Shown here in pieces: positions 1 to 12,829 of a stretch of 64,000 nt of DNA (positions within the stretch are counted from its first letter, which is position 1; each line of letters opens with the position of its first letter). Both the position numbers and the translations under genes were made by a program. Where the stretch lies: assembly GCA_964035575.1 (NCBI GenBank), contig OZ037888.1, positions 372,001 through 436,000 on the forward strand, read 5' to 3'. The notes below the pieces were generated by a model, which worked only from the letters and a program-made list of their open reading frames with translations, was not told where the DNA came from and did not search any database. This DNA comes from Rhynchopus sp. YZ270_cl-10. Taxonomy: Eukaryota; Euglenozoa; Diplonemea; Diplonemida; Diplonemidae.

Positions 1-1026
1 GTGATTTTTGAGGTGGATAAATTTGTATGGATTTGTAGTGTGAGAGAGAGGGGGCTAAGAAGAGGTCTTACTAAGGTAAGACCAGGCATTATGCTACCAC
101 TGTGTGGAATGTAAGGAAATCTATAAGTAAATTTTGAAAAGGTGGACTCCATAACGTAGGTGATTTGGGTTTTGGATTGGGGCTAGGATGGGGGTAGAGC
201 CCTCACCCTGATGGATCCGCGCACCTGGCCAACTGAGACTCCGAGACATTCGGGGAAGATGATATACAGGAGTATGACGCGCACTTCACCAAACTCACCA
301 CAAATACTACGCCGAGACAGCACAGAAAGACGCCTCAAAGGACGACACAACACGGGGGCAGAATTCCTCCCAGCAGTTTCCCCCCCCGAAGAAGCTTCTT
401 GGACGGGAGGATGCACACCGCAAAACCCCCCTCCTAATGTACAATGCTATCAAGGCCAATGTTGACCTGATGAGGACGTGTCGTTGGGTGTCCCATATCA
501 TATACTTAACTTCGCGCACCACCTCGCAACGGCTCTCGCACTTGAGAAGAGCTCAAGCAATGTGTTTTTCTCGGCGCCAACCCATGGCAGAGCAAGAGGA
601 AAATTGAAGTTGGAGTTATTTTTTGTGTTGCCGATGATGAGTTTCTATTGGTGGTTCCCTTGGCGATGTTATCTATCCCTGGGTAACCCCACATCTCCTA
701 AACTAAAATTGAAGCTGGAGGTTTTTTTTTTGGCAGAAAAAGAATCTAAAAGAGCGAGATTTCAAAGAATCAGGTTGGGAAAGGGAGGGGAGTCTACTGG
801 ACCATCTCTGTCTTCTTTATTCCGTTTGTTTGTTTTATTTTTTCCTTCATTTTTTTGAAAAACTCTGAAATAATGTAGCGCAGACACCAGATGATGTGCT
901 CCATCTATATTACCTTACGGAGAGACGAGAAGATGCACTGAGGGGGTGTGTGTGGGTGGGGTGAAGTATACTCAACGAGCCTTTGCCTCGTAGTGTTTGA
1001 ATTGAAGGGGAGGGCCGATAAGGAAT
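1..1026. other. Intergenic, no gene recognised
   Basis: Short reading frames exist on both strands but none has recognisable domains, and the stretch from about 700 to 860 is T-rich. Two copies of an 'aaattgaag(t/c)tggag' word lie near 601 and 706. It sits downstream of the ceramidase gene, which is the last minus-strand gene in the window. I see nothing else supportable here. Confidence 0.5.
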
Positions 1027-1030
1027 TTAA

Positions 1031-2398
1031 CCCTTTAGACCCCAGATACCCATATATGGGTAGCAGAATGGCGCCATACAATTAGGAATATTCTACTCAA
1101 AATGGGAAAAACATTTTTTATATTTTGAAAGATTTTGCGCCGATCTTTCAAAAGAAGCAAGAATCGAAAAGTTTTATGCATCTAATATTTTTTTGGATGC
1201 TGGGGGGAAAGCGGAGCTGCCACGGAAAATCATGTTTTTTGACCAACACCCCCTGAAATAACCCTCCTGATACCACTAGGCTATTACTGGGGTTCTACTC
1301 AGTTTCAGAAAAACATTTTTTTATATTTTGAAAGATTTTTCACCGATCTTTCAAAATACGCCATCTAAGAACACTTTTATGCATCTGGGTTTTCCTTGGA
1401 TGCCTACAAGCGTGGAAAAGTACGAAAAAAGGGTCACTTTTCAGAGCCTCCATGTGATCAAAAATTTTCTACTCGTTTTCGTGAAAACACTTTTTTTGTG
1501 TGGAAAGATTTTGTTCAAATCTTTCAAAATACGCAAAAATCGAAAACTTTTATGCATCGGTGATATCCTCGGATTTTGGTGAGATTTTACCACCAATCAC
1601 GGGTTTAAACGTTGCTAAGGTCGTAAGGCTAGTAGAGTTGATAAGTGGGGTTCTACTCATTTTCGTGAAAAGATTTTTACATATTTGGAAAGATTTGATG
1701 TCAAATCTGTCAAAAGAAGCAAGAATCGAAAACTTTTGTGCATATGAGTGCACTTTGGAAGTCCGTGAGAACCACCACCAAAATCACTGTTTTTCTGACT
1801 ATCCTTTGCCTTATTCCCACCCAAAACACACTAGAAGCCGGGGTTTCACTATTTTTTCGTATTGCAGGGTGCTTTTTTTGTGAATTTTCAGCTCACAGGG
1901 TCGTTCTGACCCATTCTGGGGGTGTTTCGGGCCTGTAGATGCCAAAAAACGTGAAAAAATCGCAGTTTTACGTTGTGTAGTGGTGTTTCAGTGTAAATCG
2001 TTAGGGAAATCGATTTTTAGACATGCTGTCAACAGAGCTACACTCATCTAAGTTGGGTTCCACTAGGACTTTTTGCTCGATTTTTTTTTCTTTGGAAAGA
2101 TTTTGTGGCGAATCTTTCAAATAACGCCATTTTCGGAGAGGAATAATTTAGGGATATCCCCTCGCTCGGCTGGACGAGTAAAAAATCGAAAGGTGGATTT
2201 TGTGCTCACCTCATTTTGGGGATAATATTTTTTTTCGAAAAAAAACTTAAAAAAATGGAATTGAAAGCCGTGTTCAAAATCTTTCAATTGCGGCCAGGTA
2301 CGATCAAAAATTTGCATCTGGGGTCCCTTTACCGGTTGGAGAGCCCCAAAAACCAAAACTCAAAAGTGGGTCCAAAAAACGGCTTGGGGTCTAAAGGG
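1031..2398. mobile_element. piggyBac-like non-autonomous element (TTAA-flanked)
   Basis: The element begins CCCTTTAGACCCC and ends with the exact inverse GGGGTCTAAAGGG. It is flanked on both sides by TTAA (1027-1030 and 2399-2402), the obligatory target duplication of piggyBac transposons. No transposase frame is visible inside, so it is non-autonomous. Its interior is built from about five direct repeats of a block containing a short hairpin (GAAAGATTTT...ATCTTTC), starting near 1127, 1330, 1503, 1689 and 2094. The intact termini suggest a fairly recent insertion. A decayed piggyBac transposase lies at 31.2 kb, but I cannot show that it mobilised this copy. Confidence 0.85.
1127..2136 (+). 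repeat. About 170-200-bp direct repeats inside the piggyBac-like element
   Basis: The same block (hairpin arms GAAAGATTTT and ATCTTTCAAA, then a word like 'aatcgaaaacttttatgcat') recurs near 1127, 1330, 1503 and 1689, with a shortened copy at 2094. A linking phrase 'gggttctactc.ttttcgtgaaaa' recurs between copies. The array fills most of the element and probably arose by tandem duplication inside it. Confidence 0.75.
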
Positions 2399-2483
2399 TT
2401 AAAAAAAAAAAAAATTGTGAGACTCTGGTTACAGAAAACAAGAGAAATGAGAACCCAGCGATATTTCGTTTATTCATTTACAA

Positions 2484-2543
2484 ATAGTGTAGTTGCCTCG
2501 GTTGTGTTGCCACAGTTGTGTAATCTCCACTATTTTTTTTGCT
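2484..2543 (-). repeat. Short interspersed repeat, family C
   Basis: The core reads 'tagtgtagttgcc...gttgcca...ttgtg.aatctccact' next to a T run. Other copies, in either orientation, lie near 45436-45515, 46046-46098, 57803-57876 and 61045-61100. The family ends in a homopolymer tract, like a retroposed short element. No promoter boxes were identified. Confidence 0.55.
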
Positions 2544-2544
2544 T

Positions 2545-3130
2545 TGTTTTCGTAACGCCAAACTCCTTAACCTTTTTCTATTGATTGAGTTTACCAAATC
2601 GCTCAACTGCGGTGGGGGGGAAAAAATCGTGCGTGGCTTGATCTCGTCTCTGGAATAATCCTAGATGAAATTCAAGATCTGAACCGCTACGATAATTTGA
2701 GAAATTCAGAAAGCTTCAAAGATAATAAAATTCCCTTTTTTCGTTCGTTCACTGATGAGTTTTCCCTTCTGCTTTTTTTAATCATTTTTTTTGTGGATAT
2801 TTGCTTTTGTACCAGGCCCCTATGGCCCCCACCTCCCCTATCCTCCATAGCTTCGTGCTTGGAGTATTTTCTTCGGAACACCATCAAACCTTCGTCACAT
2901 GAGTGTAGGGAAGCAGATCCCCTAAGTGCATAATCTGTGCAGAGTATCCATCTCCAACCGCTCTCTGTGGGGAGGGGTTTTGGGGGTTTTGGGGTTGTTG
3001 GGGTGCCCAAATCGCTGTTTGTGCGTAAAGTATGTAATATTCTGTGATATTTTTAGCACTACAATACACTCCCACTGACTACCTGGCCGTGAATAGGGAA
3101 TTTTTGACCTCTTTCAGGCCAAAAAAAAGA
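2545..3130. other. Intergenic stretch downstream of the ceramidase gene
   Basis: A/T-rich DNA with T tracts and a G-rich patch near 2969-3003. The reading frames found here on both strands are low-complexity and show no domains. No gene or element could be supported. Confidence 0.4.
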
Positions 3131-3185
3131 GAGCGAAAGTTGACAGTGCAAACGCCTCACCGTTCATCGGCGGATAGAAACTGAG
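3131..3185 (+). repeat. Short interspersed repeat, family B
   Basis: It carries the family word 'gtgcaaacgcctcaccgtt' followed by 'catcggcgga'. Related copies lie near 4203-4250, 44700-44762, 45741-45810, 56905-56975 and 61243-61325. The longest copy (61.2 kb) continues into 'ggttatcgaacccc', whose complement GGTTCGAT resembles a Pol III B box, so a tRNA-related SINE is possible. Confidence 0.6.
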
Positions 3186-3273
3186 AGGGGAAAAAACCAC
3201 ACAGCATCCCATTTTCATTCTTCCCTTTTCAAAAAAGACAATATTCACTCCAATTCACATCAATATACCCACC

Positions 3274-4128
3274 TTACATCACCCCCTCCTCCTCTTCTCC
3301 CCTCCCCTCCCCTCCCCTCAAAAGACATACCACCCAGGTTACTCCTACGACCGTCATATAGGCACCCAAGAAGACAAAGACGTGCCACCATGCGTGGAGC
3401 TGTGGGTAGAACCCTAGCATAGCGGTGAGTTGGTTGCAGGCAAGCCTGTCGAGCGCCCAGCATGTAACCCCTGTTGCGTGGCAGGTCAGAGCGATCTTGA
3501 GAATCCTTTGGGATGCCTCAGTTTTGTTTTGTGCACGGAACTGCGTGATGATTGCCCACGGAAGCAACACAATGGTCAGCACTGTTAGGAGATGCGACAT
3601 CCATGGGTACAACAATGCCCATATTGGGGTGGTCAAAATGACTGTCGTTAACGTCTCTATCGACATGATAAGTCTTCTTGTTGTCTTCCCAAAACGCTGC
3701 TCAAACGTGAGCTTGGGGATAACCAATATGATAGCGTAGTAGTTCGTCCAGCAGATGGTGATTTCATCGAGGATTTGCCCGAGCTTGCTGAGGGTTGAAT
3801 GGAAGTACATAGTGCCGATCCCGACGCAGGAGAGTGTGATGAGGCAGAAGGCAAAGCGGGGTTCAACAAGCTTGCGCATTGATACATGCAAAACCCAAGC
3901 CAGTCCCGTCAGAGGGAATACAATAAGCCCGCTCATAACGTTCCAGAACTCTGCAATATGGGTATGGTGCTCATAATTGTCCTCACACCAATCAATTGGG
4001 GAGCTGTGCCACCTTACAGAGTCCACTACCTCCTCTCGCTTCGCCGCGCTAAACGCAAAAGCATATGTCATCGCAATACACAACACACACCCCGCACGGT
4101 GAATCCATTCTGCATCTGTTACACCCAT
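3274..4128 (-). CDS. Alkaline ceramidase (ACER family)
   Basis: This encodes a predicted 284-residue seven-helix membrane hydrolase that cleaves ceramide to sphingosine and fatty acid, presumably in ER or Golgi membranes. The metal site of human ACER3 is reproduced with identical spacing. The calcium set is D46, W47, E49, N51 and E60, with spacing 0, 1, 3, 5, 14 as in ACER3. The zinc histidines are H110, H245 and H249, with D121 eleven residues after H110. Thr106 stands where ACER3 has Ser. Other signatures are DWCEDNY, IAEFWNVMSG and LHAWWH. I chose the internal ATG at 4128 because the frame upstream is low-complexity and sits in repeat-like sequence. The last residues run through a G/A-rich tract (RGGEGRGEEEEGVM), so the C-terminus is acidic and probably cytosolic. 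It is the most downstream gene of the cluster. Both family and probable activity are well supported. Confidence 0.92.
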   Translation of the reverse strand: MGVTDAEWIHRAGCVLCIAMTYAFAFSAAKREEVVDSVRWHSSPIDWCEDNYEHHTHIAEFWNVMSGLIVFPLTGLAWVLHVSMRKLVEPRFAFCLITLSCVGIGTMYFHSTLSKLGQILDEITICWTNYYAIILVIPKLTFEQRFGKTTRRLIMSIETLTTVILTTPIWALLYPWMSHLLTVLTIVLLPWAIITQFRAQNKTEASQRILKIALTCHATGVTCWALDRLACNQLTAMLGFYPQLHAWWHVFVFLGAYMTVVGVTWVVCLLRGGEGRGEEEEGVM

Positions 4129-4202
4129 TTTAATATTTTCTGTTGGGTATAGATGAACTTCTTGATAAATTAAGGCAAAAATAGCAGTATTTTTTGACAC
4201 CA

Positions 4203-4250
4203 TCAATAAGGTGAAACCAAACGCCTCACTGTACATTGGTGGATAGAAAA
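4203..4250 (+). repeat. Short interspersed repeat, family B copy
   Basis: It reads 'aaacgcctcactgtacattggtggatag', a diverged match to the copy at 3131. It lies just upstream of the ceramidase start, so it may fall in the 5' untranslated or pre-mRNA leader region. Confidence 0.5.
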
Positions 4251-4418
4251 AGGGGGGGGGGAGAAAAAACGTTTTTTTGAAAGATGAACCTAAGTCTTGA
4301 GTGGACATCTTTAGAAAAGAAACAACGTTGTCCCCAAAGGTATGTTGGGGGTGCTTTGAGACGCGTGGAAGTGTAGTGGTGGTTGTGGTGTGATAATGTG
4401 CCCATCAATGCATAATGG

Positions 4419-4604
4419 GGTAAGGACAGTCTGGTAACCCCCAGGTTTGACTTTTTGACAATTCAGAACCACAAGGTTTCGATAAAGACCGTTCAGAACC
4501 ACAACGTTTGCATTTTGGACAGTTCAGAACCACACCGGTACCTGGGTTCCTTGTGGTTCTGAACTCCAAAAGTCAAACCCGGGGGGTACCAGACTGTCCT
4601 TACC
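4419..4604. mobile_element. Miniature inverted-repeat element, 186 bp
   Basis: The ends are long inverted repeats. The left arm begins GGTAAGGACAGTCTGGTA and the right arm ends TACCAGACTGTCCTTACC. The match continues inwards through 'ttgactttt.gacaattcagaaccacaagg' and its complement, about 58 bp per arm with few mismatches. The word 'cagaaccaca' occurs three times in the left half. A clear target duplication was not found. It has no coding capacity. Confidence 0.8.
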
Positions 4605-5130
4605 TCATACATAATACATCACAATACATCTTGGGTTGTAATAATTGGGTTGCTTGAGCACCATCCATTCTCGGGAGAAGTTCATTCGGCAGGTGAGTTG
4701 TTACGCACTCATTATCGGGTGACAACTTCTATGGTCCATCAATACATAATGCAGACCACAAATACATCGATGTATATTATGATGAACAATTATCACAATA
4801 CAGCTACCACTCATGAAGGGGGGAGAAGAGAAAAAAAAATTCCTGAAATAGGTTCCGGCTGGGGGGTCCTCATCCCGTTTTCGCTGTATGGGAGAGGCTA
4901 TAAATAAAAGAAGAAGAAAATTCGAGGGCTTAAAAACAACCATGTGCCCCACCTCCATCACCCTCAACTCTATGATAGGGGCCCTTGAAATTCAATAAGT
5001 TTTGGCTTGCAGCCTTTTTTTGCATTGTTTCTTTTCAACACAAATTTGAAACAGCAAGGACCCACTACCATTTTAAAAGACTTGCAAAACAACTAAAAAA
5101 CCCTCCCCCTCGCCTCTTGCCTCCCTCCCC
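4605..5130. other. Intergenic between the transporter and ceramidase genes
   Basis: The stretch contains several 'atcacaatac' words (near 4619 and 4793; a further one at 6758) and otherwise A-rich DNA. It should hold the 3' end of the transporter transcript and the leader of the ceramidase message. No further gene was seen. Confidence 0.45.
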
Positions 5131-6456
5131 TCATTGAGTCTTCGCCTTCTCCTCTTTAGGTGCGTGGAGAAAGAGGGAGGAGAAGAAGGCGATAATCAAC
5201 CCTGTCAGAATCATGGTGTGAGCTGCGGTCGATCCGTTTTCGGATTGGTAGGCGATCATGCCGAGGATGACAGTAAGGTTCATTGGGACACGGAGCCAGT
5301 TGCTGACGCTGGCTCGGCGGGTGTTAGGGATGGTGGTCGCTCGGAGGGCTCCCATGCATGGGAAGTACACCCCGACAGCAAGCTCGAAGAAGCAGAACCC
5401 CACAGCTGCCACAATAGCGGTCTCTGCCAGAGATGACAGCGCAAGCCCGCCCACAGCCACCGCTAACCCTCCAGTCAACACCTTGTAGCTTGGTACTCCT
5501 CTCTCCATCGAAAATCCTGCTACACTGCTTCCCACCATGCACGCCGTCATGAAACAACTGAAGACCAATCCAAATGGGATTTTCTCGTCAGAAAGTTCGG
5601 ATAATGTCCTGCCCCACATCAAAACGAAGACATACATCGAGCCTTCAAACGCAGCCTGGACAGCACCAAGAAGCAGGATATCGGTTCTCGAAAAAATAAA
5701 TTTTAGGGTAGCGAGGGTCCCGCTTTCGGCTTTGTTCTCCTCTTTGGGTGCGGTGTTTTCGCTCCAGAGGGTGGCGGTTAGAATGGCAGCGAGGAGCGCT
5801 GTGATACCAGAAACTTCGAATGAAGCTGTGGAACGTCCAGATGATACTGCCGCCTCTGCCGCGTAGCCTGCAAGAATCGCGACTAAAGCATCAAGGAAAT
5901 ACACCCATCCGAAGAGAGTGTCCACAAAACGGCTTCTCACTGAGAGACGTGAACATTCACCGAGAAGCCATGCTTCAGGCGCGGTTTGGAAAAGAGAGGT
6001 GGCAATTCCTCCTAACGTTCTACCGAGGATGAGGACGTTCATATCCCAGCTGGTCACACTCCAGGCACTCAATGTGAACAATATGCAGGCAAAGATCGTC
6101 GCAATTTTCCTTCCCTTTGTGTCTATGGTTCCTCCCAAAAAGGCGCCCCCAGCCATGGCCGAAAGAAACCCTATCAAAAAAAGGAATGAAATCGAAGCAG
6201 AATCGCTACAACGCTCGCTGTACACCTCATAGAAGAACGGACCCTGCATCCAATCGCCTAATTTGTATACCATGTACACTGCAAGAAATCGGAAGGCGAC
6301 ACCACGCTCGGCTGCGGTGGGGGTTAATGAGGTGGAGGTGGAGGTGGAGGTGTCGGAGGACTCCCCCGCAGCCTTCCTCCTAAGCCCCGCAAAAAGACCC
6401 TGTGCAAGAAGCATCACCGCAGTGGTGCCGCCCATAAGAAATTGATATTCCGACAT
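5131..6456 (-). CDS. MFS transporter, MFSD5 (molybdate-anion transporter) type
   Basis: The 441-residue product has about twelve membrane helices. The family signature near the N-terminus is present (VYKLGDWMQGPFFYEVY, aligning with the DWLQGPY segment of MFSD5). MFS motif A in the loop after the second helix reads GTIDTKGRK. The following LGRTLGGIATSLFQTAPEAWL segment is strongly conserved in MFSD5 relatives. Algal and animal members are implicated in molybdate uptake; substrate here is inferred from family only. A Ser/Thr-rich insertion (TSTSTSTSLTPT, residues about 36-48) separates the first helix from the core. The ATG at 6456 is preferred because the conserved family sequence starts soon after it; a pyrimidine-rich stretch ending in AG lies about 30 nt upstream on the minus strand, suitable for leader trans-splicing. 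Confidence 0.85.
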   Translation of the reverse strand: MSEYQFLMGGTTAVMLLAQGLFAGLRRKAAGESSDTSTSTSTSLTPTAAERGVAFRFLAVYMVYKLGDWMQGPFFYEVYSERCSDSASISFLFLIGFLSAMAGGAFLGGTIDTKGRKIATIFACILFTLSAWSVTSWDMNVLILGRTLGGIATSLFQTAPEAWLLGECSRLSVRSRFVDTLFGWVYFLDALVAILAGYAAEAAVSSGRSTASFEVSGITALLAAILTATLWSENTAPKEENKAESGTLATLKFIFSRTDILLLGAVQAAFEGSMYVFVLMWGRTLSELSDEKIPFGLVFSCFMTACMVGSSVAGFSMERGVPSYKVLTGGLAVAVGGLALSSLAETAIVAAVGFCFFELAVGVYFPCMGALRATTIPNTRRASVSNWLRVPMNLTVILGMIAYQSENGSTAAHTMILTGLIIAFFSSLFLHAPKEEKAKTQ

Positions 6457-6544
6457 TCTAGGCGAATTTTTCTTTTCCCTGGAGAAGAGGATTGGTGGAA
6501 GAGGGGAAGGGAGGGAAAGGGAGGTAGGGTGGGTGAAATGGGGT

Positions 6545-6578
<34 letters not shown>

Positions 6579-6815
6579 TTCTGTCGGCCAGAGGCTTTTA
6601 GCCTAGGAGACCTATTGCGGTTAACGGTACGGCCTGATGCAAGAGAAAAGCCTGAAAGGATGTGGCAATGGGCGTTGGCGCGTTGTGCGGTACCCCCTAG
6701 GAAGCAAGGGTTTGCGAGCACACCCAGTATATACAGCTATTGTGATGGGTTCAATCTATCACAATACAGCTAGAGGAAGAAGAAAAGAGATTGTTTCTGG
6801 GAAGGGGGGAGGGGG
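6457..6815. other. Intergenic with a short hairpin
   Basis: Within this stretch, 'acagctattgtgatgg' near 6730 is followed by its approximate inverse 'tatcacaatacagct' near 6757, forming a stem. The rest is G-rich near 6481-6540 and 6801-6815. No gene was recognised. Confidence 0.4.
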
Positions 6816-7309
6816 CAGTCTGCAGACTAAGGATTGGGGGGTCGGGTAAGTAATTAATTAAATGGCTAGTCTGCACGGGGTTTCGTAACCAACAATACAG
6901 GCGAAAACGCCGTTATTTGCATTTTTGAGCCAATCCCAGTCAGTGGTGGGGTCAATCTGGAAAAATGGACAAAATTTTAATGACTTAAATTTTGGACAAT
7001 ATGAGCCCGGTCACTAATAGCTGGGGCCGATTTTCGGCCAAAAATTTCCTCAAAATCCGGGTTTGTAATATTGACTTCACCTTCGGTTACCCTACAGCGG
7101 GGGGTGAAGGAAGGTTGTGGAAAAGGGTCCTTATTTGCATTTTTGGGATCCGCCCGTGCAGTGGTGGGGTCAATCTCGAAAATTGGACAATTTTTTGACC
7201 ACTTAAATTTTGAAAAATATGAGCCCGGTCACTAATACGTGGGGCCATTTTTCAAAAATATCGGGGTGGTATGGTAAGTAATTAAATGAAAAAATTAGTC
7301 TGCAGTCTG
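6816..7309. mobile_element. Inverted-repeat element with two internal GGGTCAA modules
   Basis: The ends are near-perfect 15-bp inverted repeats (CAGTCTGCAGACTAA and TTAGTCTGCAGTCTG). An exact 8-bp GGAGGGGG flanks both ends and could be a target duplication, though the area is G-rich. Inside are two copies of a roughly 140-bp module marked by 'agtggtggggtcaat' (near 6939 and 7149), followed by a phrase ending 'gagcccggtcactaata'. The same module fills elements at 14.8, 37.7 and 59.1 kb whose ends are different. There is no open coding region. Confidence 0.75.
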
Positions 7310-8429
7310 GGAGGGGGGAGTTGAAGAAATGAAAATATAATCAAACCATTTGCTCCAATTTGTTTGGTGTTTCTTTTGTTTTTGTCCTGTTATTGCTTCG
7401 TTGGAGTAGTGCTTTTGTGTGAAAAAAAATGCATTTTTTTTTTTTTTGTGCAAATACTGATGCGATTTTGAAGAGTTATTAGAAACTCAGTAAAAAAAAG
7501 GGCGAGAAATTTCGGAGGCTTTCAGCCCAGCAAGACAAAAGAGTAACGAAGGGAAAACAGAAATATATTGCAAAAATAAACACTTCCACATGGACAAAAA
7601 AATGGATTTCAAAAAAAATCCAGAGAAAGGTGGAGGCAAGAGGAACAGTAGTTTTGAAAAAAAAAAAAAAATTGGCAAAAAAAAAAAAAAAAAAAATGGA
7701 ATATTTGACAGATCCAGAGCCAAAAACACCACCTTTCTTTCCAAGAAAAAAAGAGAATATAATTTTTTTTTTTTGGAAGTCTTTAGAATTCCTTTTTGTG
7801 GGAAGGCAGATTGGGGGGGAGATTGCAAAATCCTGGGTATCCATTACAACCTCATATAAAGCCACATAAGTTTATACCACTACTGCGAGGCAGTGTTAAG
7901 GGCTCCTCCCCTTCTTTCCACTCCCCCTTCGTCCCTCCGTTCACATATGGGCACACTTTTTTTTTGTTGGCTTTTTTGGTGGGGGTAAGGGGGAGGGGTG
8001 CAAAGGGAAGTAAGGTTGTGGGCTACTCCAACGAAAAGAGAGAGAGAGAGAGCGAGAGGGTGAGCACAGCTTTTGTTAAAGCTTTTTTTTTGTTGTTTGT
8101 GTTGCATCGAGAACATCAGCCGGTAGGTAAAAAGAACTATTTCTGGTAATGTCAACAAATCCCACCAGAGACGGGGGGTACTCAAAATTGTCACCCTTTT
8201 TTTGAAAAGGCTGGGACACAAAAACGGCACACCCATTTTTTTCTTTGTTCTGTCTTATTTTTTGCAAAACGGAAAAACGTAATAAAAAACCAAAAAATTG
8301 GGGGAGGGGAAAAGGAAAAGGAAAAGGACTTGCATCCTTTTTTAAATCTTTTTTTATTGTCGTAAGATGCCTCCCAGTAATAAACAAAACGTAAGCGGAG
8401 AAGGTGTAGATGAGAAACGTTGCTGTCTT
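7310..8429. other. Intergenic, homopolymer-rich
   Basis: Long A and T tracts (7436-7447, 7659-7697, 7766-7775) and a GA repeat (8037-8057) dominate. Reading frames across it are lysine- or phenylalanine-rich translations of these tracts and are not credible genes. It separates the haem enzyme from the transporter. Confidence 0.5.
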
Positions 8430-10815
<2,386 letters not shown>

Positions 10816-11492
10816 TGGCGGTGTCGTTTATACCGTAACTGTTTCCTGATGGGGAGTGAAATGGGAGGGTGAGGGTGCAAAGTGGAAGGTCGGGGAGGGA
10901 GATGAAATTGGTTGGGGGTGGTGTGTGTTGTCTCCCCTTGGAAGGAGAATCAGTACCACCCCTCGGAACTCCAAAGGTGTGTTGCTATCGGATCGTGTAG
11001 AGGGGCGCAAAAAGGCGGCAGCCATTGCAGGTCCTCCAGAAGGGGGTTGTTGTTGTTGTCGGTGTTGCCTCTGAGCCTCCGGAAATGGTTAACGTTCCAA
11101 GGTGGCTAACCATGTCCCCGCTCGAAGCGTTTCAAGGGTCAGCGCGCCTTTCAAAAAGAGACGACTACGTCATCCGGGGCCAGTGGAAATGGTCAACAGG
11201 ATAGCCAATGTGTTACCACTCATTCTCTGCATTCAGGTAGCGGAATGTTCACGCTTTCCCTTTTCGGCAATCCTACAACGAAGCACCGAGATGCGACTTC
11301 GTAGCTTTGAAGCCAGCCTTCTTTGAGCCTCCGAACACACTCTTTGATGTTTGCCTCTGTTGTGGTGGTCAATGTGGTTAACGCCCATCTTGAGGCCATA
11401 TGTATGAGTGATGTATGTTCTGGGGACAATCAAAAAAAGAACGGTGGAAAAAGAAGTTGGAAATTCACCTTTTTTTTCCCGGTGATCTGTGA
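10816..11492. other. Intergenic upstream of CPOX
   Basis: This is the leader region of the CPOX transcript. On the minus strand it has pyrimidine-rich stretches before the start. Frames here are short and unconserved. No gene was recognised. Confidence 0.4.
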
Positions 11493-11765
11493 TTGTTTTT
11501 TGCGGTAGACTACCCTCACCCCACGATATTTATTAAAAAAGCAAAGCAGGGTGCAGTACCCCCCAGGGAAAAAAAAAGGGGGTGAAACAAAACGATCTGG
11601 GTGACATTCAGGGTGGTTCTCACCTGCTGTGGGTGAGAAGCAACGAAAACCAATGGAAAGAGAAGAAATCGTTGAACCAAAAAATGACGCATCCATTGCC
11701 TGCAACTTGATATCAAATTCACACAATGGTTCGCAATCGGAAAGGAAGCTTATAACATGATCCAA
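11493..11765 (+). repeat. Dispersed repeat F, copy 1
   Basis: This block matches 16322-16632. Shared phrases in order are 'gactaccctcacccca', 'agggtgc...tcccc', 'ccaatggaaagagaaga', 'tatcaaattcacaca', 'atggttcgcaatcggaaagg' and 'aagcttataacatgatcc'. The two copies differ by small insertions. No open frame is conserved between them, so it is probably a non-coding retroposed or transposed sequence. Confidence 0.75.
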
Positions 11766-11849
11766 AACCTCTCATGCCGCCATTAGACACTAGAGACGTT
11801 TTTCTTTTTTTCTCCCCTCCCTTCGCGAACAAAAAATATGAATAAAGGA

Positions 11850-12110
11850 ACCTCAGGTGCCTTTGGCGCAACATTGAAACCAAAATTTTGTTTCAAAAAA
11901 AAAAAAGATACGATTTCAAAAACTAGACGATATCATCCGCCAACTGATCTTGATAACAATAAAAATATAACAGTGTTTTTCGTTGAACGCAGCCAAATAG
12001 GGGTAAAAATCTGTTTGGCGCAAGGTGAAAGGAATCAAGGGGAAATACTGTTATACAAGATCTGAACGTTGGCTTTCTTTTTGTCTAGTTTCTTAATACA
12101 CTACGTGTTT
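11850..12110 (+). repeat. Dispersed repeat G, copy 1
   Basis: It resembles 16068-16255 and 46735-46915. The best conserved part is 'tttttcgttgaacgcagcca'; the three copies then share weaker similarity through a 'gacgca/ggcgca' word to a terminal 'acac(a)ctgcgt/actacgtg' phrase. It follows repeat F here and precedes it at 16 kb, so the two may be halves of one longer element. Confidence 0.6.
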
Positions 12111-12147
12111 GGAAAAAAAAAAGAAAAAGGGGGGGAAAATTGTTTGA

Positions 12148-12197
12148 TTATAGACTATCCCTAGATATCAGCCACGGTTTTTCGTTACAGGATCCTT
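12148..12197 (+). repeat. Family E short repeat
   Basis: It reads 'atcagccacggtttttcgtt' then 'acaggatccttaaaag', matching the copy near 45125-45200. Confidence 0.5.
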
Positions 12198-12601
12198 AAA
12201 AGAGAGCAACTAGAAGGAGTAAAAAAGGGGGGTAAATTATTTCAGTATTGGCGTGATTCAGGGGGTACGGACAACCCACGGAAGAACCACGGGGGAACCA
12301 CGGAGAATCCGTTTGGGTGATCACACCAAGTATACATTCTTTTCTAAACGAAAAGAATGTTATAGGCAAATAGAAGGAGTAAAAAAAGGGGGGAAAGAAA
12401 TAAACAAAATACAAACCAAATCACTAATATACGTTTCCCCTCCCCCAATCTGCCTCCATGCACATTTACCACAACAACCCTCTTTTTTTAATTAACTGAT
12501 GAACATCACACTGTTTTCTTTGAACACAAACCCAACTCCAAGATTAGCACTCTCTTTTGTAACGTAACCATGTCCACACTCACTAACAAGCGGATAGATA
12601 G

Positions 12602-12829
12602 TACATGTGCTAAAGGGGGGGGGGGAGGGATAATTGTAGTGGGGGATAACTGTAGAATGGCGGATAAAATAAAAAATATCGCCAGTTTTTTCTTCTCAAA
12701 AAATGGGGGATAGTTGTAGTGGGCAAGGATATCTCTAAATCCGTCCCTTTTTGGCCAAATTCCGAAATCCCAATCCAAAAAATTCCCTGTTTTTTTAGTA
12801 TAGTTTTTGGGCTGTTTTTTGACTTTTTT
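12602..12829. repeat. Repeat with GTGGGGGATAA words, related to 14440-14710
   Basis: The words 'tagtgggggataactgtag' and 'cgaaatcccaatcc' followed by 'aaattccctg' occur both here and at 14440-14710. The block therefore seems duplicated on either side of the foldback element at 12830-13916. It is non-coding. Confidence 0.5.

Noticed and set aside
7479-7865. Phe-rich minus-strand frames
   Set aside because: They are translations of A and T tracts without conserved sequence.
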